In this document: in pieces, positions 13,951 through 21,622 of the stretch
Position numbering within the stretch: the stretch's first letter is position 1
How the letters are laid out: each line of letters opens with the position of its first letter
Source of the DNA: Prauserella endophytica
Lineage (GTDB): Bacteria; Actinomycetota; Actinomycetes; Mycobacteriales; Pseudonocardiaceae
DNA length: 37,607 nt
Direction: 5' to 3'
Assembly (NCBI RefSeq): GCF_005146945.1
Contig: NZ_SWMS01000042.1
Coordinates: forward strand, 1 to 37,607
Notes under the pieces: generated by a model
The model's input: the letters and a program-made list of their open reading frames with translations, nothing else
What the model was told of the DNA's origin: nothing
Databases searched by the model: none
Program-made: the position numbers and the translations under genes

Positions 13951-14892
13951 TCATGCGGCCACCACGGGCATCTCACACTGCACCAGTGGCCGGGTGCGGG
14001 TCGCCGCGGTGCGGAAGGCACTCGCGAGTTCCTTGACGATCACGTCGCCGTCCACGCGCAGGCGTTCGGTCGGCGTGCGCAACAGCACGACTCCGGCGGC
14101 GGTGAGCGCGAGATGACCGAGATGCCGCTCGGGATTCGTGCCCCTTGGCTGAGTGAACTGCCAGCCCATGCCCACTTCGTCCCACCAGGCGTCGACAGCG
14201 CCGATCGGCCGGCCGCGCAAGTCGCACACGGTGACGTCCCATCGCGGGGGCGGCAGCGGCGAGCGCCTGACGAGCTGCCTGGCCAGACCGTGCACGAACG
14301 TGTCGCGGTTGCGGCTGATGCGGCGCAGCTCAGCGCGTACCGCGGCCGAGCCACGTTGATTGCCCGCGTCCAACTCGCTCTGGAGCTCCTCGATGTCGGA
14401 CAACCCGTAGTAGATGGGCAGAGACAGCAGATCACGCAGCTGGTCCGCGTCGTTCTCCTTGCGTGCGGCGTCGAGCGCTGCGCGGGCAGGCGGAGCGAAT
14501 GGCAGCCCGTTGACGAGTACGGGATCGGGTGGCCGGGCCGTGCGCTCGAGCAGGATGAAGTTCGGAGGCAGGATCCGGCGATACGCCGGCACGAGCACGT
14601 GCACCGTGCGGGGCAAGGGCAGTTCCAGTCCGTGTGCGGCTAGCGCGTCGACGCCCGTGACGACTCCGTCCTTGCCGAGATACATGGTCGCGGCTCGCAG
14701 TATCTGCTGTCGGGTCGGTTCGCCGGGTCCCAGTAGGACGATGCCGGGCATGAGCCGTCGCCAGGGGCCGCCCGGCCGGCAGCGTGTGAGGATCGCGCGT
14801 TCGGACATGCCGCCCGCGCGCAGTTCGGCGACCGTGATGATGTTGTCAGTGGCGGTGGGCGCGGGGCGTGCCGCGCAGCTCGCTGTGGTCAT
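13951..14892 (-). CDS. AbiEi-like protein, paralogue 2
   Basis: This 313-aa protein is a diverged paralogue of the gene at 7639-8604. Shared blocks in the same order are GPWRRLMPGIVLL, EPTRQQILRAA, VVTGVDALAAHG, VHVLVPAYRR, VLVNGLPFAPPARAALDAAR and, near the end, LTAAGVVLLRTP. The N-terminal helix-turn-helix (ITVAELRAGGMSERAILTRC) is clear. In the nuclease-like C-terminal domain the segment DAWWDEVGMGWQFTQPRG lacks the acidic residue found in paralogue 1 (AVDAPDF), so catalytic activity is unlikely. No toxin partner adjoins. Start ATG 14892. The upstream intergenic stretch holds two DnaA-box-like sequences. Probable DNA-binding or accessory protein. Confidence 0.7.
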   Translation of the reverse strand: MTTASCAARPAPTATDNIITVAELRAGGMSERAILTRCRPGGPWRRLMPGIVLLGPGEPTRQQILRAATMYLGKDGVVTGVDALAAHGLELPLPRTVHVLVPAYRRILPPNFILLERTARPPDPVLVNGLPFAPPARAALDAARKENDADQLRDLLSLPIYYGLSDIEELQSELDAGNQRGSAAVRAELRRISRNRDTFVHGLARQLVRRSPLPPPRWDVTVCDLRGRPIGAVDAWWDEVGMGWQFTQPRGTNPERHLGHLALTAAGVVLLRTPTERLRVDGDVIVKELASAFRTAATRTRPLVQCEMPVVAA

Positions 14893-14941
14893 GAGCAGAG
14901 CTTGGCGTGGCGCGCACCGCTGCGGCAGTCATCGCGAAAAA

Positions 14942-15002
14942 TGTGGATGAATCCGGGCCGCGAACGGCACATTCCCGCCATTCGCGCGGTAGTTGTGGAC
15001 AA
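14942..15002 (-). promoter_or_regulatory. Two DnaA-box-like sequences
   Basis: On the minus strand TTGTCCACA (14994-15002) is a perfect high-GC actinobacterial DnaA box, and TCATCCACA (14942-14950) differs from the E. coli box TTATCCACA at one position. Both face the same way, 52 bp apart, in the 128-bp gap between the AbiEi-like gene and the ABC1 kinase gene. A second pair lies at 17526-17555. Confidence 0.5.
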
Positions 15003-15020
15003 GTCCGACGATTTGGCTGT

Positions 15021-16367
15021 TCAGGACGCGAAGCCCGGCTGCCAGCGTTCGACAATGGAGCGCAGAGCCAGTTCGGCGTCGAGCTGGCACAGAATGCCGA
15101 TGGCGCCCGCGGTGACCCGGTGGATCAGCAACCAGTGCGGCGGCAGGTTCAGCGATCGACCGGTGCGGAAGTCCTCACTGCGCAGATCACCCATCCGCAA
15201 CGCCTGTTTCTGGGCCCATCGGCGGGTGAAGTGGAACCGCTCCTCGGTGAGGGGAGCGACCAACGGAAGGAGGTACGAATAGACGTCTTCAGCCTCGACC
15301 TCGGAATCGGGCCGGACGAAGCCCTCTGTCCGCAGGACGTCGAGCAGCTCGGCGGAACGACCATCGAGTGCGTAGCGCATCATCAGTCCCAGGGCGGGCG
15401 GCGCGCCCTCTGGTAGGTGTGCGACAGCACCGAAGTCGATGACGCAGATGCGCCCGTCGTCGAGCAACATGAAGTTGCCGGGGTGGGGGTCCGAGTGCAG
15501 TAGTTGCGCGCGGGCGGGGGAGGAATAGTGGAACTCCGCCAGCAGCCTGCCCGCCTCGTTGCGCTGAGCCTGGGTGCCGGTGCGGATGATCTCGGCGAAC
15601 GGCGTGCCGTTGACCCACTCGGTGACGACCACCTTGGGGGCACTCGCGACGACCCTGGGGACGAGCACCTGGTCGTCGCCGGCGAAGGCCTTCGCGAAGC
15701 CTCGCTGGTTGTCGGCCTCCGTTCGGTAGTCGAGCTCCTCGTCCATGCGGGCGGCGAGCTCGGCGAGGAGCGGCTTGACGTCGGTACCCGGCACGAGCGC
15801 CTGGAACAGGCGGCTGAACCGCTGGAGCTGGCGCAGGTCGCTGCGCAGGGCCTCGTCTGCACCCGGGTACTGGACCTTGACCGCGACTTCCCGGCCGTCG
15901 TGCCACACGGCACGGTGGACCTGGCCGATACTGGCGGCCGCCGCGGGCTCGTCGGTGAAGGAGCTGAATCGCTGTTTCCAGGAGCGTCCGAGCTGCTCTG
16001 CGAGCACGCGATGCGTCTGCTTGGTCGACATGGGGGGTGCCGCTGCCTGGAGCCTGGTCAGCGCATCCCGGTACGGCGCGGCCAGCTCGTCGGGTACCGC
16101 GGCCTCGAAGACGCTCAGGGCCTGGCCGAACTTCATGGCGCCGCCCTTGAGCGTGCCGAGCACCTCGAAGAGCTGCTCGGCCGCCTTGGCGGAGAGCGCT
16201 GCGTTGACCTCCTCGGCGCTCTGGCCGGTCAGCCGTCGTCCCCATCCTCCGACGGCTCGGCCGGCGATGCCCAGCGGCAGGCTCGCCAGCCTCGCTGTCC
16301 GCGCAGCCGTTCTGCGCGGCATCGCAGCCTCGGCCCGGTCGTCGGAGGAGTCGCGGAATTCCGTCAC
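15021..16367 (-). CDS. ABC1/AarF (UbiB-type) atypical kinase
   Basis: This 448-aa protein belongs to the ABC1/ADCK/UbiB atypical protein-kinase-like family. The family signature KxGQ is present as GGAMKFGQ (Lys79 to Gln82), followed by the Ala-rich nucleotide loop AAAASIGQVHRA (142-153), the ATP-binding Lys164 in VAVKVQYPG, HSDPHPGNF with the catalytic-loop Asp, and VIDFGA. All key residues are kept, so it should bind or hydrolyse ATP. It matches M. tuberculosis Rv3197 in position near whiB7. Rv3197 has been linked to antibiotic tolerance, which would fit WhiB7 context, but this is from the family and not from this sequence. Start is GTG 16367. It lies 60 bp downstream of the ThiF-like gene, same strand, so probably one operon. 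Confidence 0.88.
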   Translation of the reverse strand: MTEFRDSSDDRAEAAMPRRTAARTARLASLPLGIAGRAVGGWGRRLTGQSAEEVNAALSAKAAEQLFEVLGTLKGGAMKFGQALSVFEAAVPDELAAPYRDALTRLQAAAPPMSTKQTHRVLAEQLGRSWKQRFSSFTDEPAAAASIGQVHRAVWHDGREVAVKVQYPGADEALRSDLRQLQRFSRLFQALVPGTDVKPLLAELAARMDEELDYRTEADNQRGFAKAFAGDDQVLVPRVVASAPKVVVTEWVNGTPFAEIIRTGTQAQRNEAGRLLAEFHYSSPARAQLLHSDPHPGNFMLLDDGRICVIDFGAVAHLPEGAPPALGLMMRYALDGRSAELLDVLRTEGFVRPDSEVEAEDVYSYLLPLVAPLTEERFHFTRRWAQKQALRMGDLRSEDFRTGRSLNLPPHWLLIHRVTAGAIGILCQLDAELALRSIVERWQPGFAS

Positions 16368-16427
16368 GGAAGCGATTCTGCCTTGCCGATCACCCCTTTC
16401 GCAGCCGTATCGGGACGTAGATCGCGA

Positions 16428-17474
16428 CTACGGCTCACGTCGTCCCCGGCTCGCGCCGCAGGGGCATTCCGGGTGTGGATGCCAGTCCCTGTGCGTCACC
16501 GTGCCGGCATAGGAGTCGATCTCCAGCGTTCCATTCCAGGTCGGAGGGGGAGTGTCCTCGGGCGTGAGCACGCGCAGGATCTGGCCGACGGCCAGTGCGG
16601 CGGTGGCGTAGACGTTGCCGAGTTCGGCGCGCTGGTAGCGGCCGGCGAGCTGGCTCGCGACCCTGGGCCAGCAGGAGTCGAGTGCGGTGCGTCGCAGGTC
16701 GGCGCAGCGCAGGCAGCTGCTGCGACCCGGGAACACGAGGGGGCCGACGATCCCGATGCCGTCGCGGACGCGAACGGTGAGATGGGGCAGACCCTCGGCG
16801 ATGAGGTCGGTGACCACCTCGGGAGCAGGGACGACGGCATCGGTGAGCACCACGAGGTCGGGTCGCCGGCTGCCTCTGAGCTTGCCGGTTCTGGTCGCCG
16901 GGTTGGTTCTTCGCACGGCCTCGGTGAGCGCGTGCCTGCGGGGCAGGCCGACGTCGCCGTCGACGAAGCCGGAACCGAGGTCCTCGGGCCCGACCCTGCC
17001 GTCGGCCTCCGAGTCGAGGTGGCCGACGCCGGCCGACGCGAGCAGTGAGCTGATCGCCGCTGCCAGGCGCCCGCCGCCGTGGACCAGCACGGTGCTCTGT
17101 GCCCTGCGGGCGGCGGTGTCCTGCCTGCGCCTGCCCAGGCTGAGCGACCACAGCTCGGGTTCGTCGGTCCGGGTGTGGGGATGCGCGGGCGGCTCGGCCT
17201 CCTCGATGAGCCCGCGTTCCGCCAGCCCCGTCAGCAGCTCCCGGAGCCGTTCGGAGTGTTCCGTCTCAGCGAGGGACAGCAGTGACTTCGTGCTCTTGCT
17301 GCCGTCCAGGCCACGCAGGATGTCCATGAGGATCGGAGGCAGGTCCGTCGCCACCACCGCGTGCCGTGGGTCCAGCCCGATCTGGATCTCGTTGGCGCGG
17401 CGTTCCAGCACGTCGAGACCGGGCACCAGACGGGGGCGCCGCGGAAGATTCACATTGCGTAGCGAATTGGTCAT
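16428..17474 (-). CDS. ThiF/E1-like, TOMM cyclodehydratase-partner-like protein
   Basis: This 348-aa protein has an N-terminal winged-helix-like region (about 20-90), then a degenerate nucleotide-binding start (TVLVHGGGRLAAAISSLL), and a C-terminal part with two cysteine pairs, CLRCADL and CPCGA, that would bind zinc. The GRSSCLRCADL and HPECPCG pattern is characteristic of the ThiF-like partner proteins of azole/azoline peptide (TOMM) cyclodehydratases, also present in M. tuberculosis as Rv3196. No YcaO, dehydrogenase or precursor peptide gene is in the window, so it is an orphan whose function is unknown. Start ATG 17474 aligns with the basic N-terminus NVNLPRRPRLVPGLDVLER. It appears co-transcribed with the ABC1 kinase. 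Confidence 0.8.
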   Translation of the reverse strand: MTNSLRNVNLPRRPRLVPGLDVLERRANEIQIGLDPRHAVVATDLPPILMDILRGLDGSKSTKSLLSLAETEHSERLRELLTGLAERGLIEEAEPPAHPHTRTDEPELWSLSLGRRRQDTAARRAQSTVLVHGGGRLAAAISSLLASAGVGHLDSEADGRVGPEDLGSGFVDGDVGLPRRHALTEAVRRTNPATRTGKLRGSRRPDLVVLTDAVVPAPEVVTDLIAEGLPHLTVRVRDGIGIVGPLVFPGRSSCLRCADLRRTALDSCWPRVASQLAGRYQRAELGNVYATAALAVGQILRVLTPEDTPPPTWNGTLEIDSYAGTVTHRDWHPHPECPCGASRGRREP

Positions 17475-17525
17475 ATCGCACAGGGTGACAAGACTTCGCC
17501 AGGGACGCATCTAGCACACCCCGAC

Positions 17526-17555
17526 TTGTCCACAGGCGAACCCAATTGTGGATAA
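17526..17555. promoter_or_regulatory. Inverted pair of DnaA boxes
   Basis: TTGTCCACA at 17526-17534 (plus) and TTATCCACA at 17547-17555 (minus) are perfect matches to the actinobacterial and E. coli DnaA box consensus. They face each other 21 bp apart, two helical turns, in the divergent promoter region between the ThiF-like gene and the YgjP-type gene. Confidence 0.6.
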
Positions 17556-17603
17556 CCAAGACGATGTGACGCTGCAGCCATCCGCGATGTCGGTCCCTGC
17601 CCT

Positions 17604-17609
17604 TACGGT
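17604..17609 (+). promoter_or_regulatory. Candidate leaderless -10 (TACGGT)
   Basis: TACGGT ends exactly 6 nt before the GTG at 17616, predicting a leaderless mRNA for the YgjP-type metallopeptidase gene. The same hexamer stands before glnE. Confidence 0.45.
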
Positions 17610-17615
17610 GGTTGG

Positions 17616-18215
17616 GTGGCCGAAGCACGGGTTCCCTCATTGAGGAATCGGGACAAGAACAAGCGCCAATCTTCAGTCCCTGAACAGAAGATCGAGGTGC
17701 GGCGGAGCGCACGTCGTCGCCGCACTGTCACCGCCTATCGAGACGGCGACACACTGGTCGTGCTCATCCCAGCCAAGATGAGCCAGGCAGAGGAAGAACA
17801 CTGGGTCGCGGAGATGCAGCGCAAGCTGCAGCGCACGGAGAGCCGGAGGGCCTCGCCCGCGCGGGCCTCGGACGAGGCGCTGCTGCTGCGCTGTACGGAG
17901 CTCTCCCGGCGCTACCTGGACGGCACGGCGAAACCGGCGAGCGTCCGCTGGGTGCCCCCGATGCGCACCCGCTGGGCGTCGTGCACGCCGGTAGATCGAA
18001 CCATCCGGGTGAGCGAACGGTTGCGCACGGTACCGCCGTGGGTCCTGGACTACGTGCTGGTCCACGAGCTGGCGCACCTGCGAGTCGCCCAGCACAACGC
18101 GAAGTTCTGGGCACTGGTCCAGCGCTACCCGAAGACCGAGCGGGCCATCGGGTACCTGGAAGGACTGTCCTCCGCCGAAGGGCTCGGTATCTCCGGGCTC
18201 GACACGGAGGACTGA
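17616..18215 (+). CDS. YgjP/DUF45-type M48-like zinc metallopeptidase
   Basis: This 199-aa protein carries a zincin active site, VLVHELAHLRVAQHNAKFW, with His150, Glu151 and His154 (HExxH) and a third ligand His160. The upstream MRTRWASCTPVDRTIRVS and the following VPPWVLDYV are characteristic of the YgjP-like (DUF45, SprT-related) peptidases. A basic N-terminal tail (RRSARRRRTVTAYRDGDTLVV) begins the family's beta sheet. There is no signal peptide, so it should be cytoplasmic. Start GTG 17616 fits a leaderless promoter. It ends 3 bp from the convergent DUF2342 gene. Substrate unknown; some relatives process DNA-protein adducts, which would suit the nearby uvrD2, but this is speculative. Confidence 0.85.
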   Translation: MAEARVPSLRNRDKNKRQSSVPEQKIEVRRSARRRRTVTAYRDGDTLVVLIPAKMSQAEEEHWVAEMQRKLQRTESRRASPARASDEALLLRCTELSRRYLDGTAKPASVRWVPPMRTRWASCTPVDRTIRVSERLRTVPPWVLDYVLVHELAHLRVAQHNAKFWALVQRYPKTERAIGYLEGLSSAEGLGISGLDTED

Positions 18216-18218
18216 TCC

Positions 18219-19601
18219 TCAGCTCTTCTTGTCGTCCTCGCCGGAGTCGTCCTGATCGCCGGGCTCATCGGACTTGGCCTGCTCCTCGGCTTGCCGAGTG
18301 CGTTCGAGCTCGGCGATCGGGTCCAGATCGTCGAGGGCCTCCCCGGAGCGGCCGAGCCGGTCCGCGAACTCCATTGGGTCGTCCAGGTCCTCGGCCCTGG
18401 GCATGAGGTCGGGATGCGACCACAGCTGGTCGCGCGTGTCGATGCCGTGCCGGTCGCCGACGAGCTTCCACAGCGCTGACGCCGCCCGCATCCGCCGCGG
18501 CCGTAGCTCCAGCCCGACGAGGGTGGCGAAGGTCTGCTCGGCGGGCCCGCCGGTCGCACGCCTGCGGCGCAGGGTCTCCCTGAGGGCGTCCGCCCCTGGC
18601 AGCCGGTCGCCGACCGCCTCGGCCACGACGACGTCCACCCAGCCCTCGACCAGCGCGAGCAGTGTCTCCAGCCTGTTCAGCGCGGCCTGCTGCTCCGGAG
18701 TGGTCTTGGGCTCCAGCAGCCCGGAGGACATGGCCTGCTCGATGCTGGCCGGGTTGCTCGGGTCGACCTGCCCGGCGAGCTGCTCCAGGGCCGAGGTGTC
18801 CACCGTGATGCCGTGTGCGAACTCCTCGACCGTGGCCAGCAGGCGCTGCCGCAGCCACGGCACGTGCGCGAAGAGCCGCTGATGGGCGGCCTCTCTCGCG
18901 GCCAGGAAGACCATGACCTCGCTGCCCGGCCGCTCGAGACCCTCCGTGAACTTCTCGATGTTCGCGGGAAGCAGCGCGGAGGTAGCCGCGGGGCCGAGCG
19001 GAAGGCCCACCTCGCTCGAGGTCAGCACCTCGGACGCGAGCTCGGCCAGCGCGTTGCCCAACTGCGATCCAAAGGCCATGCCGCCCATCTGGCCGACCAT
19101 CGACAACAGTGGTCCCGCCGCCTGCTTCGCCTCTTCCGGAAGGGCCTGCATCCAGGCGCCGGACACCTGCTTGGCCACCGGGTCGCATAGCCGCTGCCAG
19201 GTCGGCAGGGTCTTGTCGACCCAGTCGCGAGCTGTCCAGGCGACAGTGGTGGAGGCGCCTGCAGGCAGGATCGTCGCCTCGTCGAGCCACAGCTCGGCGA
19301 GATGTGCCGCGTCCCGGACGGCCGTGTCGCCGGACTGGTCGCCCGTGCTGAAGCCCAAGGAGGACCCGCCGCTGCCGGCGAGTCGTTGCAGTGCGATCTG
19401 CTTCGCCAGGTCGTAGTTCACCGGGCCCGACGAGCTGCCCGCCTGGCTCAACATCTGCCCGAGCTGGCTGAGCATCTGCCCCAGCTGCTGGAACGCGTCG
19501 GCGCCCGAACCAGGCTGCTGTTCGCCGCCGGAGTTCGACGGCTCGTTCTCACGACGCTTGTCGGGGTCGGGGAAGCCGAACCCGAACGGTGGGTTGCTCA
19601 T
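18219..19601 (-). CDS. DUF2342 family protein, putative zinc-dependent metalloprotease
   Basis: This 460-aa protein matches the DUF2342 / zinc-dependent metalloprotease family (M. tuberculosis Rv3195). The N-terminal 60 residues are Gly/Pro/Gln-rich and disordered (GFGFPDP, then repeats of QQLGQMLSQ). The likely metal site is EVMVFLAAREAAHQRLFAHVPWL, with Glu237, His240 and His246. The rest is helical with an acidic tail ending GEDDKKS. No signal peptide is seen. Start ATG 19601 (MSNPPFGFGFP) is the family N-terminus; an upstream in-frame start would add 23 residues. It is divergent from the PDZ-Lon protease and lies within the conserved Rv3193-Rv3198 block. Catalytic activity has not been shown for most members. 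Confidence 0.82.
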   Translation of the reverse strand: MSNPPFGFGFPDPDKRRENEPSNSGGEQQPGSGADAFQQLGQMLSQLGQMLSQAGSSSGPVNYDLAKQIALQRLAGSGGSSLGFSTGDQSGDTAVRDAAHLAELWLDEATILPAGASTTVAWTARDWVDKTLPTWQRLCDPVAKQVSGAWMQALPEEAKQAAGPLLSMVGQMGGMAFGSQLGNALAELASEVLTSSEVGLPLGPAATSALLPANIEKFTEGLERPGSEVMVFLAAREAAHQRLFAHVPWLRQRLLATVEEFAHGITVDTSALEQLAGQVDPSNPASIEQAMSSGLLEPKTTPEQQAALNRLETLLALVEGWVDVVVAEAVGDRLPGADALRETLRRRRATGGPAEQTFATLVGLELRPRRMRAASALWKLVGDRHGIDTRDQLWSHPDLMPRAEDLDDPMEFADRLGRSGEALDDLDPIAELERTRQAEEQAKSDEPGDQDDSGEDDKKS

Positions 19602-19679
19602 AGGACCACCGTACGCGGACGGGGCCGGTCGCGACTTGCCCGCTGGTGGACCTTCGCCCTGAGCTGACATCCGTCACCG

Positions 19680-19685
19680 TACGCT
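19680..19685 (+). promoter_or_regulatory. Candidate -10 (TACGCT) for the PDZ-Lon gene
   Basis: TACGCT (TANNNT) ends 7 nt before GTG 19693, consistent with a leaderless transcript. No -35 hexamer at the proper distance is obvious. Confidence 0.4.
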
Positions 19686-19692
19686 GTGCGTC

Positions 19693-20823
19693 GTGAGCGA
19701 GACCCGCGACAACCCGTCGACGACTGGAGCAACGCGAGCGGACGCCAGGCCGGACGCCACCGGCGGCGAGGAGACCCCGCCGAAGTCGAGGACGCGGCTG
19801 AGCCGACGCGGATGGACGCTCGTCTTCAGCGGCGTGCTCGTGGTGGTGTTCGTACTGCTCGGCGCGTTTGTCCGGGTGCCCTACGTCGCGCTGGGGCCCG
19901 GGCCGACTTACGACACGCTCGGAGAGGTGGGCGGTGAGCAGGTCGTGTCGATCAACGGCCAGCGGACCTACTCGACCGACGGCGAGCTGCGCATGACGAC
20001 CGTCTCGCTCAACGACGAGGTGACCCTCTTCGGGGCGCTGGGCCTGTGGATCAGCGGTCGCTACGCCGTCGCGCCGAGGGAGGACTACTTCCGGCCTGGG
20101 GAGACCGACGAGGAGGTCCGGCGGCAGAACGTCCAGCAGTTCCAGGACTCGCAGAGCAACGCCGAGGTCGCGGCGCTGCGCAGGCTCGGCTACCCGGTGA
20201 AGGTCATCGTCCAGGAGGTCGTCTCCGGCAGTCCCGCCGACAAGGTGCTCTCGCCCGGCGACCAGCTGGTGCAGGTCAACGGCAAGCGGATCAACAACGA
20301 GGAAGACGTGCTGGCCGCGCTCGCGAACACGCGACCCGGGCAGACGGTGTCGCTCACCTTCAAGCACGAGGGCCAGCCGGAGCGGACCGAGTCGGTGACG
20401 CTGGCCAGGCATCCGGACGGGCAGCCCCAGGGCTTCGTGGGGATGCAGCCCATCGACAGGGCGGACGTGCCGTTCGACGTCAACATCTCGCTGGAGGACG
20501 TCGGTGGGCCGTCGGCGGGCCTGATGTTCGCGCTCGCGATCGTCGACCGCATGACCCCGGAGAACCTGGTGTCCGGTGAGCACATCGCCGGAACCGGGGA
20601 GATCAACGAAAAGGGCAAGGTCGGGGCGATCGGCGGGATCTCGTTCAAGGTCGTCGCCGCGAAGGAGGCGGGGGCGACGGCCTTCCTCGTGCCGGAGAAC
20701 AACTGCGCCGAAGCGGTGGCGGCGGCGCCGGAAGGCCTGAAGCTGATCAAGGTCACCGACCTCGACAGCGCGATCAACGCGCTGGAGAGCCTCAACGGCG
20801 GGCGGCCGACGCCGTCGTGCTGA
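19693..20823 (+). CDS. Membrane-anchored PDZ and Lon-type (S16) protease, YlbL family
   Basis: This 376-aa protein has a polar N-terminus, one membrane segment (about 41-60, GWTLVFSGVLVVVFVLLGAF), a PDZ domain (about 165-225; VVSGSPADKVLSPGDQLVQVNG) and a C-terminal Lon-type peptidase domain (about 255-345). The Ser-Lys dyad is intact: Ser274 in GGPSAGLMFAL and Lys319 in GISFKVVAAKEAGA. It lacks the Lon AAA+ module, as in Bacillus YlbL, and should act outside the membrane on envelope proteins. M. tuberculosis Rv3194c is the positional counterpart. Start GTG 19693 is supported by a -10 seven bases upstream. It is followed by repeat copy 4 and the convergent PPA1309 gene. Confidence 0.92.
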   Translation: MSETRDNPSTTGATRADARPDATGGEETPPKSRTRLSRRGWTLVFSGVLVVVFVLLGAFVRVPYVALGPGPTYDTLGEVGGEQVVSINGQRTYSTDGELRMTTVSLNDEVTLFGALGLWISGRYAVAPREDYFRPGETDEEVRRQNVQQFQDSQSNAEVAALRRLGYPVKVIVQEVVSGSPADKVLSPGDQLVQVNGKRINNEEDVLAALANTRPGQTVSLTFKHEGQPERTESVTLARHPDGQPQGFVGMQPIDRADVPFDVNISLEDVGGPSAGLMFALAIVDRMTPENLVSGEHIAGTGEINEKGKVGAIGGISFKVVAAKEAGATAFLVPENNCAEAVAAAPEGLKLIKVTDLDSAINALESLNGGRPTPSC

Positions 20824-20839
20824 CGCTGCCGGAGCTCTG

Positions 20840-20892
20840 GGGAGCAAGGGAGCTTTGCTCTCGGAAAACGGGAGTAAAGCTCCCTTGCTCCC
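20840..20892. repeat. Dispersed nested-palindrome element, copy 4
   Basis: Arms 20840-20860 and 20872-20892 pair over 21 bp with one G-T (wobble in a plus-strand RNA), because the third hexamer is GAGTAA rather than GAGCAA. The loop region TCGGAAAACGG lets pairing continue inward to a GAAAA loop. It occupies most of the 76 bp between the convergent stops at 20823 and 20900, so it may serve as a bidirectional terminator there. Confidence 0.9.
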
Positions 20893-20899
20893 ACACGGG

Positions 20900-21466
20900 C
20901 TACGGCAGGAGGGTGGCGCGGAGGGCGTCGACGAGGTTCGGGGCCAGCTCGGGGTGCTCGACGATCTCCTCGACCGGCTCGTCCTCGTCCCCGGCGTGCA
21001 CGCCGCGCAGGCGCAGCACGCAGGCCGCGGAGCCGTCACGCAGCACCGCGGCCACGAGCCTCGCCTCGGTCCGGCGCGGGTGGTCCGCTGCGGCCTGCCT
21101 GAGCCGCTCCACGTCGCGGGCGTCGGCCGCGTCGTCGACGTCCGGCAGCTCCGCCTCGGCGTCCGGCGGGAGCACGATGATCTCCTGCGCCAGCGCGCAG
21201 CCGTGCACCGCATCCGGCCAGGCGATCGTGGCGAGCGCCTCGGCGAGGTCGCCCTCGGGCAGGGACTCCTGGGCCACCGGGGTGAGCTCGCTGCTCGCGT
21301 CGAGCTGGCCCGCGAGCTCGGGCTGCTGGCGCAGCAGCTCCGAGGTCGGCACGAGCGCGAACAACTGCGGTTGCTGCTCCCACCCCGCCGTCGCGACGAA
21401 CTCCTCGACTTCCCGGGCGAGGGCAGCCACACTCACGGGGCCCGCCTCGTTTCCGCTCTGGCTCAT
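20900..21466 (-). CDS. PPA1309 family protein, unknown function
   Basis: This 188-aa acidic soluble protein resembles the PPA1309 family, small conserved actinobacterial proteins next to UPF0182 genes. Recognisable blocks are VAALAREVEEFVATAGWEQQPQLFALVPT (20-45 region), SLPEGDLAEALATIAWPDAVHGCAL and the C-terminal LRDGSAACVLRLRGVHAGD. No membrane segment or catalytic motif is seen. Start ATG 21466 is chosen; an ATG three codons upstream is also possible. It is transcribed divergently from the UPF0182 gene over about 150 bp. A role is not assignable from sequence. Confidence 0.75.
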   Translation of the reverse strand: MSQSGNEAGPVSVAALAREVEEFVATAGWEQQPQLFALVPTSELLRQQPELAGQLDASSELTPVAQESLPEGDLAEALATIAWPDAVHGCALAQEIIVLPPDAEAELPDVDDAADARDVERLRQAAADHPRRTEARLVAAVLRDGSAACVLRLRGVHAGDEDEPVEEIVEHPELAPNLVDALRATLLP

Positions 21467-21622
21467 GGGCACCATCGTGGCAGGCGGCCGGACGGCGCCC
21501 GCGTGCGCCCGGTTTGGGGGGTTCCGGGAACTATGGAGCCCTTCCGTAGAGTTAGATAACCATGGGACGCTCGCAGCGCAGGCGCCCCGAGTACGTAAGT
21601 CTCGACCACTGGAGTGTGCGTA

